Source: CAYOSF01 sp964406605
GTDB taxonomy: Bacteria > Chloroflexota > Dehalococcoidia > DSTF01 > RBG-16-68-14
DNA length: 64,000 nt
Assembly: GCA_964406605.1 (NCBI GenBank)
Contig: CAYOSF010000009.1
Location: 155,341 to 219,340 of the forward strand
Reading direction: 5' to 3'
The first letter of the stretch is position 1; every line of letters starts with the position of its first letter. Shown here in pieces: positions 1 through 8,857 of the stretch. A model generated the notes under the pieces. That model was not told the origin of the DNA, made no database searches, and saw nothing but the letters and a program-made list of their open reading frames with translations. The translations under genes and the position numbers were made by a program.

Positions 1-973
1 CCACGGGGAACATGAGGCCGCTTGCGATCAGCAGCCACTTTGGGCCGAATCGGTCGTTGAGCTTGCCGACCATCGGCTGCGCGACGATTCCGCCGACGGC
101 CATCGCCGACGCCGTGGCGCCGACCCAGAGGGTGGAGCCTCCCAGCCGTTGCACCAAGTAGATCGAGAAGAAAGGTCCCGCCAGCATCACGGACAACTGG
201 AAGAGACCGGACGCGGCCACGAGCCAGAGGAGCCTGCCGTCTCGCATTGCGGACCGCGCACCGGCGGGTGGCGGCGATGCGACTCTCATCGCCGGTCGCT
301 CTGCCGCATCCGTGGGAATTCGCGCGTAGAACACCGACGAGATCATCCCCAGTACGAAGGCCATCAGCCAGGCCGTCTGCCAGCCGTCGAAGTCCCCCAG
401 GCGATAGACGAGGAATCCTACCAGCGGCGCCGTGCCCAAGCCGGCGATCTGTCGGGCGAAGTTGCGCGACGCGAAGTAACGCCCGCGCATCCGCTCGGGG
501 ACGAACTGAGCGGCGAACGCGCTCCAGGCCGGCATCGCCACGCTGCTCAGGAACCCCCGTAGCGCCGCCACCGCGACGACGATGCCCAGCGCCGCCTTCC
601 CGCTGGCAATCCAGGGTGTCGCAGCAAGGAGAAGTAAGGCGAGCCGGCTCAGACCCCCGGCGCTCAGAAGGACGATGTACTTGTATCGCCTCGTCCTCTC
701 CGCAACCATGGCTCCCGGCCACATGGAGAGGGCGGCCAGCAGGTTGCCCATCGCGGCGAGAACGCCGATGAGGCCAAGGTTCGCGCCCAGCGCCAGAGCG
801 AAGAGCGAGAAGTACTGGAGCCAGATGACGTCGCTGCTCTCAGCGAAGAAGCCGTCCCACCACAGGTTGCGCATCGCGCGCTCCTGAGACGGCGTCGTCT
901 CCTCTCCCACGGCGTAGCTGGTTCCGCGCGAAGCCGCCGCGCGCGATGGAAACGGGGATGGAACGCCCTCCAT
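1..973 (-). CDS. MFS transporter, C-terminus cut by window edge
   Basis: The frame is open from the ATG at 973 to the window edge (about 324 codons), so the C-terminal part is missing. It shows alternating hydrophobic helices and the family loop motif LNDRFGPK near the truncated end, as in major facilitator permeases. The substrate cannot be read from sequence. An internal ATG at 874 has a better-spaced AGGAGC ribosome site and gives MRNLWWDGFF, so the first 33 residues may not be translated. The gene lies directly downstream of a ydaO-class riboswitch on the same strand, which suggests control by cyclic di-AMP and a role in osmolyte, amino-acid or ion balance (inference). Confidence 0.82.
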   Translation of the reverse strand, partial: MEGVPSPFPSRAAASRGTSYAVGEETTPSQERAMRNLWWDGFFAESSDVIWLQYFSLFALALGANLGLIGVLAAMGNLLAALSMWPGAMVAERTRRYKYIVLLSAGGLSRLALLLLAATPWIASGKAALGIVVAVAALRGFLSSVAMPAWSAFAAQFVPERMRGRYFASRNFARQIAGLGTAPLVGFLVYRLGDFDGWQTAWLMAFVLGMISSVFYARIPTDAAERPAMRVASPPPAGARSAMRDGRLLWLVAASGLFQLSVMLAGPFFSIYLVQRLGGSTLWVGATASAMAVGGIVAQPMVGKLNDRFGPKWLLIASGLMFPV

Positions 974-1084
974 GGGGTTGAACGCTCTTCCCCGTTGCCG
1001 GAGCCGTTGCAGGCCGGGAGCGCCCAACCGCCGGCCGGCCCGGCCGACGGCGGCCGGTAGAGCCCAGGGCCGTCGCGCAAATAA

Positions 1085-1115
1085 GAAGGGCCGATCCATC
1101 TTCAGTCGGCCCTTC
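1085..1115 (-). terminator. Expression-platform hairpin of the c-di-AMP riboswitch
   Basis: GAAGGGCCGA at 1085-1094 is perfectly complementary to TCGGCCCTTC at 1106-1115. On the minus strand the stem is followed by TTATTT, a short U-rich tract. It directly follows the aptamer and precedes the MFS gene, so it probably acts as the ligand-dependent terminator. Confidence 0.7.
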
Positions 1116-1116
1116 A

Positions 1117-1255
1117 ACGCCTGCGGGGTTAGCTGGCGGGTTAGGGTGGAAGGTTCACCCTCTCCCCCGGTTTGGTCCGGCGGAGTTCACCCCGTATGGT
1201 TCCCCCGTCTCCGTTGCCGGAGTTCGGCGAATCGTCTCGGTGTTGGGACAAGCGT
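1117..1255 (-). promoter_or_regulatory. Cyclic di-AMP riboswitch (ydaO/yuaA class)
   Basis: Read on the minus strand, the segment carries the conserved blocks of the ydaO aptamer in order: CCGAACTCCGG, GGGGGAACC, GGGGTGAA and CCAGCTAACCCCGCAGG. The closing helix P1 can be drawn as ACGCTTG (1249-1255) with CAGGCGT (1117-1123). In the known class, c-di-AMP binding promotes termination of genes for osmolyte, potassium or cell-wall functions. Here it precedes an MFS transporter. The family is recognised from consensus blocks; no covariance search was run. Confidence 0.92.
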
Positions 1256-1521
1256 ATCTCGGCCTCGACGCGTGGTCAATAAGGCGTAGCGATGATTGTC
1301 TCATTCGTTTTCGTCTTCTCGATGGCGATGGAACGTCCTGGGGGACGCGTGGCCGTGCGCACGCCTTCTCACCGGGCTGTGCTCCTCTCAGACATCCGTG
1401 AAAGGACGGCCCTACGCCTGACGGTAAAGGGGCGCTATACTGGCGCCTGGCGATCACGTACCGGCGGCAGTGATCGGCCAGCAACCGCCGTGGCAGAGCT
1501 CATGCAGAGAGGTAGGTAGTG

Positions 1522-2775
1522 ATGACCGTGTACCTGGACTATGACAAAGCGCTCACTCCCGAGCAGATCACTCTGCGCAGGGAGGTGCACACCTTCGCCG
1601 AGGAGGTGCTCCGGCCGGCCAGCATGGAGCTGGACAAGCTATCGGACCCGGAGGACGTCGTCAAGCGCGATTCCATCTTCTGGGACGTGTTCCGCAAGTA
1701 CTACGAACAGGGATATCACGTCCGGAACCTGCCGGAGACGGCTGGCGGCACCGCGCTCAGCACGGAGGAGCAGTTCCTGGTGAACGAGGAGATCGGCTGG
1801 GGCAGCGGTGACTTCGCCGTCGGACTGGCGGTCACCAGTTTCCCGTTCATCCTCGCGGGCATGTTCGCGGCGGCCAACCAGGAGATCGCCGACGAGTTGG
1901 TGAAGCCGTTTGTCGAGGACCGGGAGGCGCGCTACATCGGCTGCTGGGCGATCACGGAGCCTCAGCACGGGTCCGACACCCTGATGGCCGGCACTGAGTA
2001 CTTCCGAGACCCGAACGTCTTCTACGAGGTGACGGCTCGGGCCGACGGCGATGAGTGGGTGATCAAGGGACAGAAGGCCGCCTGGGTCTCCAACGGCACG
2101 ATCGCCACCCACGCCATGACCTTCCTCGGCATTGAAGAGAAGCGGGGAACGGGCATGGTGGGAGGCGGCGTGGCCGTCATCCCGCTCGATCTGCCGGGCG
2201 TGTCGAGAGGGCGTGCCCTGGACAAGATAGGTCAGCGTGCGCTCAACCAGGGCGAGATCTTCTTCGACGACGTGCGCATCCCGCGGAAGTACATGATGGT
2301 GCCGCCGGAACTGTACCCGATCGTCGTGGAGCAGGTGCTGACCATGGCCAACGCCTTCATGGGCGTGACCTTCGCCGGCGTGGCCCGCGCCGCGTTCGAG
2401 GAGGCGCTGGAGTACAGCAAGGAGCGCGTCCAGGGCGGGCGTCCTATCTGCGAGCACCAGGCGGTGCAGAAGAAGCTCTTCGATATGTACGCCAAGGTGC
2501 AGGCGGCCCGGGACCTGGCGCGCTCGACGTCGATCTACAACACGGTTGCCGCGCCGGGCGCCGTCCAGTACTCGATCGCGTCCAAGGTCTTCTGCACCAA
2601 CGCCGCTTTCGAGGTCGCGAGCGACGCCGTCCAGATCTTCGGTGGCATGGGTCTGAGCAAGGGCGTGCTGGTCGAGAAGCTCCTGCGCGACGCCCGTGCG
2701 GCAATGATCGAGGACGGGTCGAACGACGTACTCTCTCTGGTGGCCGCCCGCAAGCTGATCGACGGCTCGCCTTGA
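1522..2775 (+). CDS. Acyl-CoA dehydrogenase
   Basis: A 417-residue flavoenzyme that should introduce a trans-2,3 double bond into an acyl-CoA, passing electrons to ETF. Visible motifs are the first family signature around ITEPQHGSD (near residue 153) and the second, QIFGGMG...EKLLRDAR, near the C-terminus. IEDGSNDV aligns with the usual YEGTNEI segment, whose Glu is the catalytic base. Length is typical. ATG 1522 follows GAGAGGTAGG at good spacing; a GTG lies three bases upstream. Chain-length specificity cannot be told. It stands alone here, with a short lipoprotein gene behind it. Confidence 0.92.
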   Translation: MTVYLDYDKALTPEQITLRREVHTFAEEVLRPASMELDKLSDPEDVVKRDSIFWDVFRKYYEQGYHVRNLPETAGGTALSTEEQFLVNEEIGWGSGDFAVGLAVTSFPFILAGMFAAANQEIADELVKPFVEDREARYIGCWAITEPQHGSDTLMAGTEYFRDPNVFYEVTARADGDEWVIKGQKAAWVSNGTIATHAMTFLGIEEKRGTGMVGGGVAVIPLDLPGVSRGRALDKIGQRALNQGEIFFDDVRIPRKYMMVPPELYPIVVEQVLTMANAFMGVTFAGVARAAFEEALEYSKERVQGGRPICEHQAVQKKLFDMYAKVQAARDLARSTSIYNTVAAPGAVQYSIASKVFCTNAAFEVASDAVQIFGGMGLSKGVLVEKLLRDARAAMIEDGSNDVLSLVAARKLIDGSP

Positions 2776-2831
2776 TCTTGTTCCGCAAGCCGCGGCGGGT
2801 CGATTCTGGAGAACGGACGGCAGGTGGCGGG

Positions 2832-3323
2832 ATGAGAGGGATCGCCGTGGCGGGTGCGCTCTTGCTGCTGCTCGCCCTGGCTGCCACCGCGGCGGCGTGC
2901 GGGGGCGACGGGGAATCCGTAACGCTGGAACAGTACTTTGAGCAGGTGGCCCACTTCAACACCGGCGTCACGGGAGACCTCGACGAACTCGAGGCGGACT
3001 TCCCGAGCGCCTTCGATGACGTGGAGCAGACGCAGGGCTTCCTGGATTCCAGCGCAAGGGTCATCAGGGACCGCCTCGCCGGACTGGAAGAGACCGAACC
3101 GCCGACGGAGGTTGAGGGTGCCCACAAGGCATACGTGGACGCCGCAACGGGGCTGGTCGAGAGCTTTCAGGACTATGCCGGCGAACTTGCGAGCGAGTCG
3201 CCTCCGGAGATGGGAGATGTCTTGGCAGGCGTGCAGGAAACCGGCGACCAGCTACAACAGGCGTGTGTCGCCCTGCAGGTCATCGCAGACGCCGCGGGCA
3301 TCGATGTGGACCTGGACTGCTAG
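2832..3323 (+). CDS. Small secreted lipoprotein, function unknown
   Basis: The 163-residue product starts MRGIAVAGALLLLLALAATA followed by a lipobox-like AAAC, so it should be exported and lipid-anchored at the cysteine near residue 22. The mature part is acidic and probably helical, and I recognise no family. I prefer the ATG at 2832 because it begins the signal peptide; an in-frame TTG at 2772 overlaps the preceding stop and would place about 20 charged residues before it. It may be cotranscribed with the acyl-CoA dehydrogenase. It converges on gyrA. Confidence 0.72.
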   Translation: MRGIAVAGALLLLLALAATAAACGGDGESVTLEQYFEQVAHFNTGVTGDLDELEADFPSAFDDVEQTQGFLDSSARVIRDRLAGLEETEPPTEVEGAHKAYVDAATGLVESFQDYAGELASESPPEMGDVLAGVQETGDQLQQACVALQVIADAAGIDVDLDC

Positions 3324-3335
3324 GGCGCTCGTTCG

Positions 3336-3353
3336 CGCCTGGAGGTCCAGGCG
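3336..3353. terminator. Hairpin between convergent genes
   Basis: CGCCTGGA and TCCAGGCG form an 8-bp stem 12 bases after the lipoprotein stop, in the 160-bp gap to gyrA. No clear U tract follows, so a terminator role is only plausible. Confidence 0.35.
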
Positions 3354-3483
3354 GTGGCCTTCGCATTTTGGCCCGGTCCCGAGCCGTTCGTAGAAGCGGT
3401 GCGCGTCTCCGGGCCGTCTGTTGCCCGTGAGCGTTAGCCCCTAGCAGCCCGCTCGGCCGCCGGGGAACCGTCACTGACCGGCC

Positions 3484-6312
3484 CTATCGCCGCCTGGGCC
3501 GTTGTCTGCCCCGCCCGCCTGACGGCTTCGCGGTGTTGCCCTTCGATTGATCGGTGGCGCGTCGCGTCTTCGCGATGGCGGCGTTCGCCTTCTTCATGGC
3601 GGCGTTCGCCTTCGCCAGCTCCGCCTCACCGCCGGGCGGGCGGCGGGGCTTCTCCTTCTTCGCGGCGGCGGCAGCTTCCGCTTTCGCCGCGGCCTTCTTC
3701 GCCTTGGGGGCGGCAGCTTCCGTCTTGCTGGCGGCCGTCTTCGCCTTCCCGGCGGCCCGCTTGGCCTCAGGCACCGGCGATGGCTCCGGGCCGTCCGCCT
3801 TCGCGGCCTTCTGCTCGGGCGCCATCTCGATCGTCGCGACGGAGGCCACGGCGTCGCCCGGCCCCGGACTCATGATCGAGACGCCCTGCGTGGGCCTGCC
3901 CTGGATGGCGATGCCCTCCACTCGCGTCCGCAACACGATGCCTTCCTGGGAAATGACGATGAGCTCCTGAGAATCCCTCACCATCCGCGCGGCCACCACC
4001 GGGCCGGTCACGTCCAGGACGTTGAACGTGATCACGCCCCCTCCGCCCCGGTGGTGGGTCGGGTATTCCGCGACGGGGGTCCTCTTCCCAAACCCGTTCG
4101 CGCTGACGGTGAGGAGCTGATCCCCGGCGGACACCACCTCCATGGTCACGACGCGGGCGTCCCTGCCGAGCCGCACGCCCCGCACGCCGCCGCTGGCACG
4201 GGAGGCCGAGCGGAGCTCTCCGACCGGGAAGCGTACTGCCTGGCCGTCTGACGTGATGACGACCGCTTCGTCGTCCTCGGCCGCCAGCTTCGCCGAGACT
4301 AGGATGTCGTTGGGCTCCAGGTCCATGGCGATGAGCCCCGATCGCCGCACGGAGGCGAACTCCGACAGAGCCGTCTTCTTCACCTCGCCGTCGGCTGTGG
4401 CCAGCACCATGGCGTCCTTCTCGAAGTCCCGTCCGACCACGACTGCGGTGACGCTCTCGCGCTGGTCGATCTCAATGAGGTTGATCAGCGGGATGCCTCG
4501 CGCCTGGCGGGAAGCGTCGGGGACGTCGAACGCTCGGAGCTGGAACACGCGCCCGCGGTCCGTGAAGAAAAGAAGACTGTCGTGGGTGTCGGCCACCACG
4601 AGGCGGTGCACGGCATCGGCCTCCCGGGTGGCCATGCCCGTGATGCCGCGGCCGCCCCTCTGCTGCGGCCGGTAGGTCTCCAACGGCAGCCGCTTGATGT
4701 AGCCCCGGCGGCTCAGCGTGATCACCACCTCCTGGTGCGCGACTAGGTCCTCTTCCGTGAACTGCTCCGCCTCCTGCGCCACGATCTGGGTGCGGCGCTC
4801 GTCTCCGTACTTCTGCTTGAGCGCCTGGGCGTCCTCCTTGATCAGGAAGTCGATCTTGCGTGGGTTGGCGAGCAGGTCCTCCAGCTCATTGATCAGCTTG
4901 ATGATCTCGCGATGCTCATCCTCGATCCGCTGTCGCTCGAGCCGGGCGAGCCGACGCAGTTGCATGTCGAGGACCGCCTGGGCTTGCACGTCGCTGAGGC
5001 CGAACGGGCGGGCCATCAGGCGCTCCTTGGCCTGCTCGGCGGACTGAGCGCGGCGGATCGTCTGGATCACCTGGTCCAGATGCTGGAGAGCCTTCAGCAG
5101 TCCCTGGAGGATGTGCTCGCGCTCCTGCGCCTTCTTCAGGTCGAATTGGGCGCGCCGTCGAATCACCTCCCGCCTGAAGCTGATGAACTGCTCCAGGGCC
5201 GTCTTCAGGTTGATGACCCGCGGTTGCCCGTCCACCAGCGCCAGCATGTTCACCGGGAAGGTGGCCTGCATGGCCGTGTGCTTGTAGAGCGAGTTGAGCA
5301 CCTGGCGCGCCTGCCCCGTGCGAGTCAGCTCGATCACGATCCGCATGCCGTGACGGTCTGATTCGTCGCGCAGGTCGCTGACGCCCTCCACCTTCTTGTC
5401 CCTTACCAAGGAGGCGATGCGCTCGATCAGGGCCGCCTTGTTCACCTGGAAGGGCAGCTCCTTCACGATGATCATCATCCGGTTGCCGCGGGCCGCCTCC
5501 TCGATGTGCGTGCGGGCCTGCATCACGATGCGGCCGCGCCCGTCCCCGTAAGTCTGCTTGATGCCGTCGCGAAGTACTTCCTTGCGCTTGCCGTCGGCGT
5601 CGTATTCGTGCTCGCGACGCATCCGGTAGATGATGCCGCCGGTGGGGAAGTCCGGGCCCTTGACGATCTCCGCCAGCTCCGCCGTGGTGGTTTCCGGCTC
5701 GTCGATCAACTTTGCGATGGCGTCGCAGATCTCGCCCAGGTTGTGGGGCGGGATGTTGGTGGCCATACCGACGGCGATGCCGCTGGCTCCGTTTACCAGC
5801 AGGTTGGGCAGGCGGGCCGGCAGCACGACGGGCTCCTTGAGGCGCTCGTCGTAGTTCGGCACGAAGTCCACGGTCTCGCGGTCGATGTCCGCAAGCAGCT
5901 CCTCCGCGATGGGCGCCAGCCGTGCCTCGGTGTAGCGCATGGCCGCGGGCGGATCGTTATCGATGCTGCCGAAGTTACCCTGCCCGTCGATCAGCGGGTA
6001 GCGCAGCGAGAAGTCCTGGGCCATGCGCACCATGGCGTCGTAGACCGGGTCGTCGCTGTGGGGATGGTAGTTCTTCAGCACCTCGCCCACGATACCGGCG
6101 CTCTTGCTGTACCTGGCGGTGGGACGCAGCCCCATGTCGCCCATGGCGTAGAGGATGCGTCTCTGAACCGGCTTCAGGCCGTCGCGGACGCTGGGCAGCG
6201 CCCGTTGGACGATGACGCTCATCGCGTAGTCCAAGTAGGACGCGCGCATCTCGTCCTCGATCTTGATGCCGCGGATGGTGCCGATGTTGCCGATGTTGCC
6301 GTCGGTGGTCAT
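3484..6312 (-). CDS. gyrA: DNA gyrase subunit A with a histone-like Lys/Ala tail
   Basis: 942 residues; the breakage-reunion subunit that introduces negative supercoils with GyrB. The active-site tyrosine is Y127 in AAMRYTEAR, and the GyrA box QRGGRG lies in the C-terminal half, favouring gyrase over topoisomerase IV. The segment matching the E. coli quinolone-resistance region reads HPHSDDPVYD, where most bacteria have HGDSA: Ser86, Asp88 and Pro89 replace Gly81, Ser83 and Ala84 in E. coli numbering, while Asp92 (E. coli Asp87) is kept. The last roughly 110 residues are an Ala/Lys-rich, histone H1-like tail ending GRGRQRPRRR. gyrB is not in this window. Confidence 0.97.
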   Translation of the reverse strand: MTTDGNIGNIGTIRGIKIEDEMRASYLDYAMSVIVQRALPSVRDGLKPVQRRILYAMGDMGLRPTARYSKSAGIVGEVLKNYHPHSDDPVYDAMVRMAQDFSLRYPLIDGQGNFGSIDNDPPAAMRYTEARLAPIAEELLADIDRETVDFVPNYDERLKEPVVLPARLPNLLVNGASGIAVGMATNIPPHNLGEICDAIAKLIDEPETTTAELAEIVKGPDFPTGGIIYRMRREHEYDADGKRKEVLRDGIKQTYGDGRGRIVMQARTHIEEAARGNRMMIIVKELPFQVNKAALIERIASLVRDKKVEGVSDLRDESDRHGMRIVIELTRTGQARQVLNSLYKHTAMQATFPVNMLALVDGQPRVINLKTALEQFISFRREVIRRRAQFDLKKAQEREHILQGLLKALQHLDQVIQTIRRAQSAEQAKERLMARPFGLSDVQAQAVLDMQLRRLARLERQRIEDEHREIIKLINELEDLLANPRKIDFLIKEDAQALKQKYGDERRTQIVAQEAEQFTEEDLVAHQEVVITLSRRGYIKRLPLETYRPQQRGGRGITGMATREADAVHRLVVADTHDSLLFFTDRGRVFQLRAFDVPDASRQARGIPLINLIEIDQRESVTAVVVGRDFEKDAMVLATADGEVKKTALSEFASVRRSGLIAMDLEPNDILVSAKLAAEDDEAVVITSDGQAVRFPVGELRSASRASGGVRGVRLGRDARVVTMEVVSAGDQLLTVSANGFGKRTPVAEYPTHHRGGGGVITFNVLDVTGPVVAARMVRDSQELIVISQEGIVLRTRVEGIAIQGRPTQGVSIMSPGPGDAVASVATIEMAPEQKAAKADGPEPSPVPEAKRAAGKAKTAASKTEAAAPKAKKAAAKAEAAAAAKKEKPRRPPGGEAELAKANAAMKKANAAIAKTRRATDQSKGNTAKPSGGRGRQRPRRR

Positions 6313-6443
6313 GGGCTTCTCACCCTCCCACCGGAATGGTACACGACGCCTCAGCTACGAACACGTCGTGGCGCACGGTCAGGGACAGGGCCTGGAATGA
6401 CGTTGACCGAGCCTCTGCCGGCCCGGCCGGGGAGGTACCGCGC

Positions 6444-7811
6444 CTATTCCGCCCACCCCACGTCGTAGAGGCGCATCGGGTCCTCGAACCCCCGCAATGC
6501 CGTCTCGCCCCGGTCCGAGAAGAGGAAGCCCTTGCCGGCCACCAACTCGCGCACCACGTTCGAGGCGAGGATCTGGCCGGGCTCTGCCCGGTCACAGATG
6601 CGCCGAGCGAGCTGGACGGCGGTGCCGAAGAGGTCGTGGTCCTCCGCGACCGGCTCCCCGGCATTGATGCCGATACGGACGTGGATGGTGCTATCGGGGT
6701 GCTCCCGGTTGCGCCGGGCGAGGGCGCGCTGGATGGTGATCGCGCTCTCCAGGGCCTTGGAGGCGGAGGCGAAGGAGGCCATGATCCCGTCGCCCGTATG
6801 CTTGATTTCACTGCCGCCGTGCGTCCTGAGCGCCTCACGGACAATGGCGTTATGGTTTCGCATCAACTCCTGGGCCTTGGCGTCGCCGAGGCGTTCGGTG
6901 AGGTAGGTGGAACCCTCAATATCGGTGAAGAGGAGCGTCACGGGCGCGCCGTAGGCTGCGGGGCCAGCCCTGATCGGCGCCGGCGCGACGCCCAGGAAGC
7001 CCTCCAGAGCTTCCAGGAAGGCGTCCACCTCACCGTGCCACGGGACATGGATGTGGCCGGCCAGCGGCAGGAAACGCGCCCCCGGGATCAGGCTCGCCAG
7101 TCTCAGACCGGACTCGTAGGTGACGGCCGGGTCTCCCTGACGGTGCAACACCGCCGTCGGCATCGAAAGGCGGGGCAGGAACTCCGTGACGTCCGTGCGA
7201 AACAACCCCTCTTCCAGGATGGCGGCGGCCACCTGTCCCGAGCTGCTGGCGCGGAAATAGTCCGCGAAGATCCGCTCGTGCTCGTGGTCGATGTCTGGGT
7301 ACACGAACTCGATGATCGTCCGTGAGCCGATGGACCACTCGGCACGGATGAGCGCCAGCAACGCCTCGGCCAGGTCGCGCCGGTTCCCGCCGCCGAAGGA
7401 AGTGGCGAAGGTGCCGAACAGCGCCAGGCGGCGCACCCTCTCCGGGTGGGCGGCGGCGCAGATGATGGCCGGTGGTCCCCACTGAGACCAGGCAAACAGG
7501 TCGAATGTCTCCAGGCCTGCGGCGGCAACGACCGCCTCGATATCTCTGGCGCGCGCCGGCGCGGAGAGGTCGCTCACGTCTCGATCGGAGAGGCCCGTCC
7601 CCCGCCCGTCGAAATGGATGAAGCGGTGATTGGAGGCGAGCCGCTGGTACAGAGGTGCGATGTCCGGGTTGTTCCAGTCCATCTCGATATGGGACACCCA
7701 ACTGGGAGTCCAGAGCAGCGGCGGGCCATCGCCTTCCCATTCCGCGAAGGCAATGCGCACGTCGTCCTCCGTCGTGGCGAACTGGATGCGCGGCGGCTGC
7801 GACGGCATCAC
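6444..7811 (-). CDS. Alpha/beta hydrolase fused to class III adenylate cyclase
   Basis: 455 residues with two domains. Residues 1 to about 275 resemble an alpha/beta hydrolase, with a likely nucleophile Ser109 in AWSQWG (the final Gly of GXSXG is shifted) and His in AGHIH near 253. Residues 290-455 form a class III cyclase homology domain: metal Asp297 in FTDIEGST, Asp341 in HTGDG, and Lys337 with Asp393 as adenine-selecting residues. The usual transition-state Asn is Gln400 (AVQLARR), with Arg404 retained. This architecture is common in actinobacterial and Chloroflexota cyclases, where the first domain is thought to sense a small ligand. It overlaps the upstream amidotransferase by 4 bp, implying an operon. 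Confidence 0.88.
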   Translation of the reverse strand: MMPSQPPRIQFATTEDDVRIAFAEWEGDGPPLLWTPSWVSHIEMDWNNPDIAPLYQRLASNHRFIHFDGRGTGLSDRDVSDLSAPARARDIEAVVAAAGLETFDLFAWSQWGPPAIICAAAHPERVRRLALFGTFATSFGGGNRRDLAEALLALIRAEWSIGSRTIIEFVYPDIDHEHERIFADYFRASSSGQVAAAILEEGLFRTDVTEFLPRLSMPTAVLHRQGDPAVTYESGLRLASLIPGARFLPLAGHIHVPWHGEVDAFLEALEGFLGVAPAPIRAGPAAYGAPVTLLFTDIEGSTYLTERLGDAKAQELMRNHNAIVREALRTHGGSEIKHTGDGIMASFASASKALESAITIQRALARRNREHPDSTIHVRIGINAGEPVAEDHDLFGTAVQLARRICDRAEPGQILASNVVRELVAGKGFLFSDRGETALRGFEDPMRLYDVGWAE

Positions 7812-8521
7812 GCGCGGTCTCCCCGGGCCCCGGCTTCTTTCACCAGCGCCTCAAAGAGCTTCCGTGAGTCGGCGATGAAGTTGGGGCGCTCCGCCTCGGG
7901 CCGTTCCGCGTGCCACTGGACGCCCAACACCCAGCGGTGCGCCGGACTCTCTACCGCCTCGATGACGCCGTCGGGCGCAACCGCAACGGCGGTCAGCCCG
8001 GGGGCCAGGGTCTCCGGCCGCACGGCCTGGTGGTGGCGTGAGTTCACCTCAACCTCGTCGGCGTCCAGCAACGAGTGGAGCCGGCTATTGCGCGTCAGAC
8101 GGACCCGATGCCAGCTTGAGGGATATCCCTCGCTCCGGTAGTCGGCTTTGTGGTTGCCGTCCTCGATGTGCTGGAGCAGGCTGCCTCCTAGGGCCACGTT
8201 GAGAAACTGGTGTCCCCGGCAGATGGCCAGCACCGGCAGGTCGCGCGCGAGGGCATCCGCGAGCAGAGCCTCCTCAAACTCATCGCGGGCCGGGTCGGTG
8301 TACCTCACCTTGGGATGGGGCGTCTCGCCGTACCGGTCGGGGACGATGTCGTATCCGCCCGTGAGCACGAGCCCGTCGACACCGGCGAGACCGGCGTCCG
8401 GGCCGTGGAGGTCGACCGGTTCGCCGCCGGCCTCCTCGATCCGTTCCCAATAGTCCTCGATACGCTCGCCGAGGACGTCCTCCCAGCGGGTCACGCCGAT
8501 GCGGGGTCGAGGTTCAACCAT
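7808..8521 (-). CDS. Class I glutamine amidotransferase, peptidase C26 (PuuD-like)
   Basis: 237 residues of the gamma-glutamyl-GABA hydrolase type. The nucleophile Cys lies in AICRGHQFLN (the common form is CYG or CRG), and the catalytic His-Glu pair is in VQWHAERPE. LVLTGGYDIVP is the oxyanion-side glycine loop. No synthase partner is fused or adjacent, so it probably hydrolyses gamma-glutamyl amides rather than feeding ammonia to a synthetase. It is translationally coupled to the cyclase fusion gene by an ATGA overlap. The true substrate is unknown. Confidence 0.85.
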   Translation of the reverse strand: MVEPRPRIGVTRWEDVLGERIEDYWERIEEAGGEPVDLHGPDAGLAGVDGLVLTGGYDIVPDRYGETPHPKVRYTDPARDEFEEALLADALARDLPVLAICRGHQFLNVALGGSLLQHIEDGNHKADYRSEGYPSSWHRVRLTRNSRLHSLLDADEVEVNSRHHQAVRPETLAPGLTAVAVAPDGVIEAVESPAHRWVLGVQWHAERPEAERPNFIADSRKLFEALVKEAGARGDRA

Positions 8522-8857
8522 CGGGAGACCTCCCGCTGGCAGGATACCACCGGCTGGGCGCCTCTGCTAGGCTGTTGCTGCTTCACCAGCCGGCGCCGCA
8601 TGCTCCAGAGGGCAAGCGCGAAGAAGGCGGCGGATACGCCGAGATGCCGGTGGATTCCCACTTTCCGGGGCCCCGCCGTCCAGCCTCAAGAGACACCAGC
8701 GGCATGCCGAGAGGGGCCAGAGGAAGTGGCGTGATGCTCGCCAACGCGCGCCCGGCGTTGCACCATGGTCGCTGTCGCTGGTCGGGGGTGGGTAGGAAGA
8801 CGACGCCGTGCTGAGCGTCAGCGGGTTCCCGGCAAGATCGAGGAAAGACTTTGCCGC
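8522..8857. other. Intergenic stretch without a convincing gene
   Basis: 336 bases between the amidotransferase start and the TPR gene end. On the minus strand a short open stretch reads VSAAFFALALWSMRRRL, like one membrane helix. It has no good start, overlaps the amidotransferase start and could be a gene remnant. I see no RNA gene. Confidence 0.4.

Noticed and set aside
1292..1519. 75-codon plus-strand frame before the acyl-CoA dehydrogenase
   Set aside because: No motif, no ribosome site and composition like intergenic DNA.
5506..6468. 320-codon plus-strand frame opposite gyrA
   Set aside because: Low-complexity antisense translation of a conserved gene.
8522..8857. Short hydrophobic frame before the TPR gene
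   Set aside because: No good start, overlaps the amidotransferase gene, and a single helix is not enough to call a gene.
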